Shown one piece after another: positions 41,492 to 48,767 of a stretch of 64,000 nt of DNA; the first letter of the stretch is position 1; each line of letters starts with the position of its first letter. The notes beneath the pieces are model-generated. The model searched no databases. It was not told the DNA's origin and saw nothing but the letters and a program-made list of their open reading frames with translations. Source of the DNA: JAAYJK01 sp964501655 (GTDB lineage: Bacteria; Bacillota; Syntrophomonadia; Syntrophomonadales; Syntrophomonadaceae); NCBI GenBank assembly GCA_964501655.1, contig CAZCTN010000011.1, positions 1 through 64,000 of the forward strand, in the 5' to 3' direction. Position numbers and translations under genes: made by a program.

Positions 41492-42376
41492 ATGAGAATA
41501 CGCAAATTTGTAAGCACAGGCCTAATAACACTGCTCTTTTTAATGAGTTTTTCCATTTTCACCGATGCTCAGGCTCAGGCATCATACTCTACTGGATTTA
41601 AAAGCTCCAAAATACAGATTACCACTCCTGATCGCAGCGGAATAAGCTGTAATGGCAGTCTGTTGATCCAAGGTACATCCAGTTTGGATGTAGTATGGTT
41701 TTGCATTCGTGGTCCCAAACAGGAACTCACTACCTGGAAGGCTGAAGTTAATGACCGTGCTTTTTGCACTACCATTAACCTGCGTTTCGGGTCCGGTCAA
41801 TACACTATATGGGCCGGAGATAATGCTCAGCGCTTTGACGGCACCATCCGCTTCCTGGTCAACAACCAGGATCGGGTCGACAGCCGTTACACTGCTGCTT
41901 CCCTTTATGTGGATTCCAACCATTCTGCCATAGTAGAATTGGCGGCCTCTCTTGCCCCGGATGATATAAGTCCCAGGGATAAAATGGAGAATATTCATTC
42001 ATGGGTTACCAGCAATATAGCTTATGATTATGATGCTTATCTACGCAAGGATATTCAGCTGGTCAGTGCCAGCCAGGTATTAGCGGATAAGAAGGGGCTG
42101 TGCCGCGACTTCTCTTTCTTGTTCGCCGCCCTGGCCCGGGCAGCAAATCTCCCCTGCCGGGTAGTATATGGGGAAGCTGCGTCAGGCAATAGTTGGGAGC
42201 TCCATGCCTGGAATGAGATTCTGATAGGAGATCAATGGGTGTCCGTAGACAGCAGTTGGGATGCTGGTTATGTATCCAACAATCGTTTTGTCCAATCACC
42301 CTCCAAAACCTTTCTGGCTCCGGATGCCAAGAGCTTTGCACTGACTCACCGGGTTACCCAGACCACGGTACACTGA
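41492..42376 (+). CDS. Secreted transglutaminase-like protein
   Basis: 294 aa with a signal peptide (about 1-30, ending AQAQA). The C-terminal transglutaminase-like core has Cys204 in KKGLCRDFSFLFAALAR, His238 in ELHAWNEI and Asp253 in VSVDSSWD, the full Cys-His-Asp triad. Such proteins act as crosslinking enzymes, peptidases or, less often, amidases. ATG at 41492; GGGAGG lies 11 bases upstream. Expression is expected to depend on c-di-GMP through two tandem riboswitches. It neighbours the secreted Asn/Asp-rich proteins, which are possible substrates. Confidence 0.9.
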   Translation: MRIRKFVSTGLITLLFLMSFSIFTDAQAQASYSTGFKSSKIQITTPDRSGISCNGSLLIQGTSSLDVVWFCIRGPKQELTTWKAEVNDRAFCTTINLRFGSGQYTIWAGDNAQRFDGTIRFLVNNQDRVDSRYTAASLYVDSNHSAIVELAASLAPDDISPRDKMENIHSWVTSNIAYDYDAYLRKDIQLVSASQVLADKKGLCRDFSFLFAALARAANLPCRVVYGEAASGNSWELHAWNEILIGDQWVSVDSSWDAGYVSNNRFVQSPSKTFLAPDAKSFALTHRVTQTTVH

Positions 42377-42545
42377 GTTTCCAAGTGGAAGCTCTTCAAT
42401 ATATAATCACCCTTCTCTCCCGTTTGTTTTGCACTTGCTGCCGGTCTATACCCCTTCCTCCACCGGACTGGCAGTAAGGAGCAGAACAACACTAAAGAAT
42501 ATTAATGCCGGATGGACATAAACCACCCGGCATTGCTATGAGGAC

Positions 42546-42580
42546 AGGGCCTCATAGGAGAGAGAGGCCTCATCATTTTT
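42546..42580 (+). terminator. Probable terminator
   Basis: GGCCTC pairs with GAGGCC and TCATCATTTTT follows. A second hairpin (AATGCCGG/CCGGCATT) at 42503-42535 may help on either strand. Confidence 0.5.
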
Positions 42581-42600
42581 GATCTTCCTAAATTTCCAAC

Positions 42601-43245
42601 TTAAATATTTGCTCTCTTTTTCTCTTTCTCCTGATTATACAAAAAGGCCAGTACCTCAGTGCGGTTTCGCACATTATATTTTTTAAAAGCACTGCGCAGG
42701 TGAGATTTTATCGTGGATTCAGACAGGCACAAAGTTTTGGCAATTTCACTATTGGAGTAGCCTTGAGCCAGATAATTGATGACTTCTCTTTCCCGACCGG
42801 TCAACAAGGAGGCCCCGGAAAACTCATCGACTTCCGGTCGGTTTCCATAGTGCTCGGGACCCGGCCGGGGTATACAGACAATGCCGGCACTGACAATCAA
42901 TTCTACTGCCTTTACTATTTGCCGGGGAAGCAGGCGCATGGGCAGACAGCCTCGAATGCCGCAATCCAGGATGGTAAGCAGGTCGTAATCAGCCGGGTTT
43001 TCCACGATGATTACTGTCTGCAGCATGGGGCAGTGTTTGATCAACTCCTTCAATAAAGGAACAAATTCTGCTCCATTAACCTTCCATACCACTATGTCCG
43101 GCTGCATGGCACCTGCCTGATCAATCAATTCGTTAGGTAGCAGCTTGTCCAGAACCAGGAAATTATGGTTCTCCTCAAAGGCCACAGATAAACTTTGGAT
43201 ATAAAGGGGGGTGTCACTGCAAAGGATTAATCTTAATCTGTCCAT
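42601..43245 (-). CDS. LuxR-type regulator with degenerate receiver
   Basis: 214 aa with response-regulator-like N-terminus and NarL/LuxR DNA-binding C-terminus (LTGREREVINYLAQGYSNSE, then IAKTLCLSESTIKSHL). At the position of the phospho-accepting Asp the sequence reads PDIVVWKVNGAE, so Lys replaces Asp, and the switch Lys region is PMRLLPRQ. The receiver is therefore unlikely to be phosphorylated. ATG at 43245. No kinase gene is adjacent. It lies just beyond the transglutaminase gene and may regulate the surface genes, which is inference. Confidence 0.85.
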   Translation of the reverse strand: MDRLRLILCSDTPLYIQSLSVAFEENHNFLVLDKLLPNELIDQAGAMQPDIVVWKVNGAEFVPLLKELIKHCPMLQTVIIVENPADYDLLTILDCGIRGCLPMRLLPRQIVKAVELIVSAGIVCIPRPGPEHYGNRPEVDEFSGASLLTGREREVINYLAQGYSNSEIAKTLCLSESTIKSHLRSAFKKYNVRNRTEVLAFLYNQEKEKKRANI

Positions 43246-43534
43246 TCTATCTCTCCATTCTGTATGTACCTCTTATTTGACTTTGTAAGTAGCCCCCCCG
43301 CTTCGAACATATATTTCCCTTGGTGAAAACTAAGGTAAAATAAACCTTAAACCATTAGAGGGCGGGCTAGAATATGCCCCAATCATAACTTCAAGTCATT
43401 TTTCCATAAATTACTATTGATCGATTTGATAGAATTTTATTCCAGAATACACAAAATGTCAACCGTTTAGGCTAAGACTTTCTGCATGCTCGGCTGAAAT
43501 AAACACCAAAATTCGTCCGGGAGGGGGGGACGAA

Positions 43535-43602
43535 CCAAACAAGGGGACGGTTCTTTTGTTTGCTTCTATTCAAGCAAACAAAAGAACCGTCCCCTTGTTT
43601 GG
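43535..43602. repeat. Perfect 31-bp-arm palindrome
   Basis: The left arm begins CCAAACAAGGGGACGGTTCT and ends TTTGCTT at 43565; the right arm 43572-43602 is its exact complement, around a 6-nt loop. It ends 17 bp beyond the stop of the folate gene on the minus strand. A related copy lies at 50222-50288. The remainder of 43246-43619 shows nothing else. Confidence 0.95.
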
Positions 43603-43619
43603 TGTCTTGTTTGGTCACT

Positions 43620-44198
43620 CTAGAAGAAGTCCCAGTTGATTAACACCTCGGAACGGTCGGTTACTATCCAGTGAACCGGAATGTCTTCCGGGTGCGGGTG
43701 AACATTATCCACCACCTGATATTCGTAACATACGCCGCATCTAAAAGCATCTTTTCGCAGTAGAGGCAGAAAACGGTCATAGTAACCGGCTCCATAGCCT
43801 AAACGATAACCCTGGGCATCAAATACCAGCCCCGGCACCAGCACTGCATCTATAGTATAAGGAGAAGAGGCATCTCCCTGTGGTTCCAATATGCCGTAGA
43901 CCCCTGCCCGCAACTCCTGCTGGGAGTTATATATCACTGCTTCAATATCTTTATTGCCGGTCACCCGGGGAAGAAGGATTGTCTTGCCCTCCCCTTTCAG
44001 TATATTCAGCAGAGGCCTCAAATCCACCTCGTTGTGAATAGGATAAAAACCCATAATAGTCCGGGCTCGACGAACTGGTTCCAGTTCCATAACCCGGGCC
44101 GCGATCCTCTCACTGGCTCCCTTTACATCCTGCACCTTCATCTGACTGCGCAGGTGTTTCATGCTATCTCTTAAAACCTGTCGGTGTGAATCGCTCAC
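43620..44198 (-). CDS. 5-formyltetrahydrofolate cyclo-ligase
   Basis: 192 aa, the usual length. The family pattern is visible in KTILLPRV, LVPGLVFDAQGYRLGYGAGYYDRFL and the C-terminal VDNVHPHPEDIPVHWIVTD. It converts 5-formyl-THF to 5,10-methenyl-THF with ATP. GTG start at 44198 with AGGAGAAG. It directly follows lgt, with one base between them. Confidence 0.92.
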   Translation of the reverse strand: MSDSHRQVLRDSMKHLRSQMKVQDVKGASERIAARVMELEPVRRARTIMGFYPIHNEVDLRPLLNILKGEGKTILLPRVTGNKDIEAVIYNSQQELRAGVYGILEPQGDASSPYTIDAVLVPGLVFDAQGYRLGYGAGYYDRFLPLLRKDAFRCGVCYEYQVVDNVHPHPEDIPVHWIVTDRSEVLINWDFF

Positions 44199-44199
44199 C

Positions 44200-44973
44200 C
44201 TATCTTCTCCTGTCTCTTCTTACATAAATATCATTGTTGAATTTGGAACTCCTCCACCAGTATAAACCCAAGGCTGCCAAAAGCATAAACACCGTATATA
44301 CCTGTCCCAGGGTAAAGGGTCCGTAGTTAATCAAACTGAAACGGAAAAATTCAATAATAAAACGGTAAAGTGAATAACCCATCAGGTAAGCTATAAAAAC
44401 CTGTCCGGAAAACTTCCTCCGCTCCCACAACCAGAATAAATACAGGAATAACAAGAAATTCAACCCGGTACTGTAAAGCTGAGTGGGATGACGCAGCTGA
44501 TGATCAACGTCCGGGAAAACCACGCCCAGCCCACTTCCAGTAGGCAGTCCATAACAGCATCCGTTCAGGAAGCATCCAATTCTCACCAGCGCATAACCCA
44601 AAGCCAGGTAAGGTGCATAAATATCTGCCATTTCCCAGAAGTCAAGATCCTTTCTCCAAATATAGCCCAGAAAAGCCAGTAAACCGCCTGCAAAAGCCCC
44701 ATACCATATTAACCCGGAAAAACCGGGGGAGAAAAATATTACCGGGTCAGTTAGGAATTCAGACCATTCATAAAAGAGAATATAAGCAATGCGGCCTCCC
44801 AATAACCCGAATACAACCATAAGTACGACCATGTCTAGGACCATATCCCTATCATGTCCTTCACGATCAAAAACTCGCCTTATCCCCAATATAGCAACGA
44901 TTGCGGCAATTGCCAGCATAAAGCCCCAGGAATAGACTTTGAAATTCCCTAATTGTAACAAAACCGGGTGCAT
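44200..44973 (-). CDS. lgt: Prolipoprotein diacylglyceryl transferase
   Basis: 257-aa membrane enzyme with about seven helices that transfers diacylglyceryl to the lipobox Cys. The signature region RIGCFLNGCCYGLPTG and upstream GLIWYGAFAGGLLAF are diagnostic. The ATG at 44973 is chosen because GGAGG is spaced seven bases from it; the ATG two codons earlier touches the ribosome site. The lipoprotein at 58207 would be a substrate. Confidence 0.94.
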   Translation of the reverse strand: MHPVLLQLGNFKVYSWGFMLAIAAIVAILGIRRVFDREGHDRDMVLDMVVLMVVFGLLGGRIAYILFYEWSEFLTDPVIFFSPGFSGLIWYGAFAGGLLAFLGYIWRKDLDFWEMADIYAPYLALGYALVRIGCFLNGCCYGLPTGSGLGVVFPDVDHQLRHPTQLYSTGLNFLLFLYLFWLWERRKFSGQVFIAYLMGYSLYRFIIEFFRFSLINYGPFTLGQVYTVFMLLAALGLYWWRSSKFNNDIYVRRDRRR

Positions 44974-44998
44974 CCCCATCCCTCCTTAGTTCGAGCAT

Positions 44999-45123
44999 TT
45001 ATCCACAACTTTGATTAGCTACAAAGCCACACCCTTCTTATTTTATAGGACCATAAATATTTTATGGGACCTTCTAAAGCCCGGGAATACTAGTTATCAA
45101 CAAACTTATCCACATTATCCACA
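44999..45123 (+). promoter_or_regulatory. Cluster of four DnaA boxes
   Basis: TTATCCACA at 44999-45007, 45106-45114 and 45115-45123 (the last two abutting), and TTATCAACA at 45094-45102, all on the same strand. They fill the gap between lgt and tsaD. A hairpin (CCATAAA/TTTATGG) lies between them. Clusters of this kind near gcp/tsaD titrate DnaA in Bacillus subtilis; the role here is inference. Confidence 0.75.
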
Positions 45124-45131
45124 GAATATCT

Positions 45132-46142
45132 TCACAGGGACGATAGACCAGGATAAGCATTTAGCTCAAGTGGAGCATAAGATTTATTAACATATTGCTG
45201 ATATGCGATACCGGCAATCATAGCAGCATTATCAGTACACAAGGCCAGGGAGGGATAATATACTTTTATGTCATTCGGCCCCGCTTTTTCCTGCATCTGC
45301 CTTCTCAATTGCTGGTTAGCCGCTACACCACCAGCAATCAGGATGGATTCTGCTCCATATCGCTCAGCTGCCCTGACCGCTTTTTCGCTCAGGACTTCCA
45401 CCAGGGCTTGCTGAAATTCAGCCGCCAGATCATATACCTGTATTTCTCCGCCATTTTCCATTTTCTTCCAAGTATTCATCGCCGCTGTTTTCAAGCCACT
45501 GAAACTGAATTCAAAATCATTCCTATCCAGATATACCCGGGGCAATCGTACCTTTCCAGCCTGCCCCTGCTCCGCTGCCTTCTGTATGGCAGGTCCTCCG
45601 GGATATCCCAGTCCCAAAAAGCGGGCTACCTTGTCAAAGGCCTCTCCGGCAGCATCATCCCTGGTTTCACCAATTGTTTCATATTGATCCTGCTCCTGCA
45701 GCAGCAAAAGACTGGTGTGCCCCCCGGAAACCACCAGACATACAGCTGGAAAGCTAATCTCCTGGTGTTCAAGAAAATTTGCGTAAATATGTCCGTGCAA
45801 ATGGTTGACTGCCAACAGCGGACGATCCAGTGCCCAGGCCAAACCCTTGGCAAAAGAAACTCCTACTAACAATGCTCCAATTAGCCCGGGACGGTTGGTC
45901 ACCGCTACTCCATCAATATCCTGGTATTCCAACCCGGCGTCAATAAAGGCCTGGTCAACTACCAGTGCTATATTTTCAATATGCTTGCGGGAGGCCACTT
46001 CCGGCACCACCCCGCCGAATTGGGCATGAATATTGGCCTGCGAATTGATTACATTTGATAAAATCTGCTTGCCGTTTTTTACTATTGAAGCTGCAGTCTC
46101 GTCACATGAGGTTTCAATTCCCAGAATGAAGGTATCTTCCAT
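45132..46142 (-). CDS. tsaD: tRNA N6-adenosine threonylcarbamoyltransferase TsaD
   Basis: 336 aa. ILGIETSCDETAASIV, SRKHIENI with the iron-binding HxxxH equivalent, and LVVSGGHTSLLLLQ are typical of Kae1/TsaD. The ATG at 46142 has GTGAGGTC upstream. It transfers threonylcarbamoyl to A37 of ANN-reading tRNAs with TsaB and TsaE, both encoded just upstream in the same operon. Confidence 0.97.
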   Translation of the reverse strand: MEDTFILGIETSCDETAASIVKNGKQILSNVINSQANIHAQFGGVVPEVASRKHIENIALVVDQAFIDAGLEYQDIDGVAVTNRPGLIGALLVGVSFAKGLAWALDRPLLAVNHLHGHIYANFLEHQEISFPAVCLVVSGGHTSLLLLQEQDQYETIGETRDDAAGEAFDKVARFLGLGYPGGPAIQKAAEQGQAGKVRLPRVYLDRNDFEFSFSGLKTAAMNTWKKMENGGEIQVYDLAAEFQQALVEVLSEKAVRAAERYGAESILIAGGVAANQQLRRQMQEKAGPNDIKVYYPSLALCTDNAAMIAGIAYQQYVNKSYAPLELNAYPGLSSL

Positions 46143-46163
46143 ATTTGACCTCACTTTTTCCAG

Positions 46164-46616
46164 TTAAAACAAATATTTAGTCATTATAATAGCATCTTCT
46201 TTATTATCGGAATAGTATTCCTTCCTCATCCCGGTGGGCAGAAAACCCAGGCGGCTATACATAAGCCTGGCCCCTTCATTGGAGGGCCTTACCTCCAAGA
46301 GAATCCGGGCCGCCCCCTTTTCCTTGGCGATGTCCTCCAATCTGCTCATCAGCATTTTTCCCAGCCCCTGCCGGCGAAAGTCACTGGCTATGGCTACATT
46401 GGTTATATGGGCCTCTTCGAACACTACCCAGATCCCTCCGAAACCAGCTATCTTAGCAGCACAGTCACATACCAGGTAAGTGGCAAAGTTGTTTTTCAAC
46501 TCCCCCAAATAGGATTCCATGGACCAGGGCAGCGGAAAAGACTCTTCCTCTATCTCCATAACCCGCTCCAGATCCTTGACGGTCATGTTTCTGATCAAAC
46601 AGCCGCTTTCCAGCAC
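46164..46616 (-). CDS. rimI: Ribosomal-protein-alanine N-acetyltransferase RimI
   Basis: 150-aa GNAT enzyme. The acetyl-CoA-binding motif RRQGLGKMLMSRLEDIA and the end motif YSRLGFLPTGMRKEYY are clear. GTG start at 46616 with AAGGAGA, overlapping the tsaB stop by one base. It is found between tsaB and tsaD in many Firmicutes. Confidence 0.92.
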   Translation of the reverse strand: MLESGCLIRNMTVKDLERVMEIEEESFPLPWSMESYLGELKNNFATYLVCDCAAKIAGFGGIWVVFEEAHITNVAIASDFRRQGLGKMLMSRLEDIAKEKGAARILLEVRPSNEGARLMYSRLGFLPTGMRKEYYSDNKEDAIIMTKYLF

Positions 46617-47332
46617 TATAATTCTCCTTTTCCCAGATGGTATTCGGCTTCTGATAGTCTGATATAGGCTGGCCGCAGCCGGTAAATGTCGTCAAACTCT
46701 CCCCGCCGGGCCTGGTGAAGAGCCAATGCTCCCACCGCCGCCGCCCGGGGCAGCATCAGGTGAGCAGGCACGGGCAAAAGCCGCTCTTTTAGCACAGCAT
46801 CAAAATAGTCTGCATATCTATAATAGCCATCTCCCAGAAGAATGATCCTCTGTGCGGGCCTCATTTCCAGCAGCTCCAGAAGGCTATGTGCTGCTGCTTC
46901 CGGACTACAGACCGCAGCTTCTTTCAGTGCTTCCGGGATACAGCCATCAACCCGGTAAAATCCACAATAAAGCTCGTTTTTTCTAGCATCCAGTAAGGCC
47001 CCCACTACCGCATGGCTGCCAGTTAGATTAGCGGCCAGGGTATCCAGGGTGGAGACGGCAACCACTGGTTTTCCAGACGCCATACTTATACCCTTGACCA
47101 TTGCCATGCCGATTCTTAAGCCGGTAAAAGACCCCGGCCCGGCAGTAACCGCCAGGACATCAATGTCTTTTATCCCCAGATCACATTCCCGCAAAATCCG
47201 ATCAACGGTTGGCAGAAGGGTCTCGGAATGAGTTTTCTGGTAATTTATAAAACTTTCAATGATAACCCGGTTTTCGTCAAGCAGGGCAACACCCGCTACC
47301 GGGGTAGAACTATCCACTGCCAGTATCAGCAC
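46616..47332 (-). CDS. tsaB: Threonylcarbamoyl-adenosine complex dimerisation protein TsaB
   Basis: 238-aa ASKHA-fold protein. LILAVDSSTPVAGVALL and AVTAGPGSFTGLRIGMAMVKG are the diagnostic segments, and the metal-binding residues of TsaD are missing as expected. GTG start at 47332. It overlaps tsaE by 7 nt and rimI by one, so the four genes are translationally linked. Confidence 0.95.
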   Translation of the reverse strand: MLILAVDSSTPVAGVALLDENRVIIESFINYQKTHSETLLPTVDRILRECDLGIKDIDVLAVTAGPGSFTGLRIGMAMVKGISMASGKPVVAVSTLDTLAANLTGSHAVVGALLDARKNELYCGFYRVDGCIPEALKEAAVCSPEAAAHSLLELLEMRPAQRIILLGDGYYRYADYFDAVLKERLLPVPAHLMLPRAAAVGALALHQARRGEFDDIYRLRPAYIRLSEAEYHLGKGEL

Positions 47333-47793
47333 AATTTTTGCAACTCCTTAATTCTATCCATGTATTCGGGAGCAAAGGCCTCCAAGCTCACCTTTCGCTC
47401 CCGGTCGTAATCGTCTTCCACTAGAGATATATAAATAAATAAGGCCTCCCGGGGCAAATATCCTTCCCCGGCCTGGGGCCACTCAATCAGGCTGATTCCC
47501 TGTCGATCCAGGTAATCTTCCAACCCTAGATCGTATATTTCACTACCGGTCAAACGGTAAAAATCAAAATGATTAATCTGGCTGTTCCCCAAATCATATA
47601 CATTCATCAGGGTAAAGGTAGGGCTGGTAACCCGGCCGGGATAACCCCTTCCCCGTACTATACCGCGGACCAGGGTGGTTTTGCCGGCTCCCAGTTCTCC
47701 AATCAAATATACCAGATCATTTTCATCCAGCACCAAGGCTATCTTTTCCCCCAGCTGCTCCATCTCCGATTCGCTATATATCAACAGTTCCAT
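47326..47793 (-). CDS. tsaE: tRNA threonylcarbamoylation ATPase TsaE
   Basis: 155 aa. Walker A GELGAGKTTLVRGI, switch SPTFTLMNVY and HFDFYRL are the TsaE motifs. It is about 15-20 residues longer at the C-terminus than the smallest members. It heads the tsaE-tsaB-rimI-tsaD operon. Confidence 0.95.
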   Translation of the reverse strand: MELLIYSESEMEQLGEKIALVLDENDLVYLIGELGAGKTTLVRGIVRGRGYPGRVTSPTFTLMNVYDLGNSQINHFDFYRLTGSEIYDLGLEDYLDRQGISLIEWPQAGEGYLPREALFIYISLVEDDYDRERKVSLEAFAPEYMDRIKELQKLC

Positions 47794-47835
47794 TTATCCA
47801 CCTCAACCTTTTATAAGCAATTATTATTTTATCCG

Positions 47836-47904
47836 TTTTAGCCCCCGCCGTTTTGGTTAACAGGAACCCGAGAGCTTAAGGCAGCGGAGGACATCTTTTC
47901 GCCT
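47836..47904. repeat. Dispersed repeat, 3'-half copy
   Basis: It shares AACAGGAACC and ATCTTTTCGCCT with the copy at 15815-15937. It runs into the 3' end of the uracil-DNA glycosylase gene, supplying that gene's last codons. Confidence 0.6.
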
Positions 47905-48580
47905 GATTATACTCATCTCGGATTTGCTTGAAGTCTTCCCAGACCGGACGCTTATAACCAGGGTTTCTAAGTAAAGCCGCGGGATGATAAGTCGGCATAA
48001 TCTTGATCCCCTGCCGGATCAGCCATGTGCCTCGAATCCGGGTAATCTTGGCTTTTGGATCAATAACCGTCTGGCTGGCCATCGATCCCAGGCATACTAT
48101 AATCCCAGGTCTGATTAATCTTATCTGGGCCTCCAGGTATTTGCGGCACTCTTTTACTTCATCCGGATTAGGCAAACGATTGCCGGGAGGTCGGCACTTG
48201 ACTACATTGCTTATGTATACCTGGGAGCGCTCCAATTCAGATGCCTCCAGAATTTTATCCAGCAGCTGACCGGCTCGGCCCACAAAGGGTACCCCTTGTA
48301 TGTCCTCCTCCTGACCAGGTCCTTCTCCGATCAGCATAAGACGGGCATCAGGCGATCCCTGGGCGAATACTACCTGCTGACAGGTTTCTCTCAGCCGACA
48401 CCGGCGGCACCCCTGGGCCAGTCCTTTCAATTCCTCTATATCCCGGACCTGCGGGTAAGCTTCCCCGGGTCCAACCCCAGGCAGGAAAGGCATATAGGAA
48501 ATATCCTCGGGTTCTGCTATAAACTGCTCCGGGGAAGGCTCCCATATATCTTCGAACAAACCTGGCTGCTCTTTAGTCAT
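47876..48580 (-). CDS. Uracil-DNA glycosylase (family 4-like)
   Basis: 234 aa. Typical motifs are GEGPGQEEDIQGVPFVGRAG (active site), NVVKCRPPGNRLP and TYHPAALLRNP. Four cysteines (two in CRRCRLRETC, two further on) fit the [4Fe-4S] cluster of this family. It removes uracil from DNA. The N-terminal 45 residues are an acidic extension. The last nine residues come from an intergenic-type repeat, so the native C-terminus may have been lost or replaced; the catalytic parts are intact. Confidence 0.9.
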   Translation of the reverse strand: MTKEQPGLFEDIWEPSPEQFIAEPEDISYMPFLPGVGPGEAYPQVRDIEELKGLAQGCRRCRLRETCQQVVFAQGSPDARLMLIGEGPGQEEDIQGVPFVGRAGQLLDKILEASELERSQVYISNVVKCRPPGNRLPNPDEVKECRKYLEAQIRLIRPGIIVCLGSMASQTVIDPKAKITRIRGTWLIRQGIKIMPTYHPAALLRNPGYKRPVWEDFKQIRDEYNQAKRCPPLP

Positions 48581-48671
48581 TCTCTCCCCTCCAGTATCGT
48601 TCTAATCCTTGCCGGATGAACAGTATCCAAAATAATTATAATATAAAACCACCCGGGTAAGCGAAAAAACG

Positions 48672-48705
48672 AAAAAGTACCGCCTGCCCTAAATAGACGG
48701 TACTT
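48672..48705 (-). terminator. Rho-independent terminator
   Basis: AAGTACCG and CGGTACTT form the stem; on the minus strand TTTTTCGTTTTTT follows. It ends the GH18-like gene transcript. Confidence 0.8.
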
Positions 48706-48767
48706 CATTATCATAATAAATCACCCCCTGCCCGTCAAGGGGAGACGGTTCCTGCTAATTACTTCGA

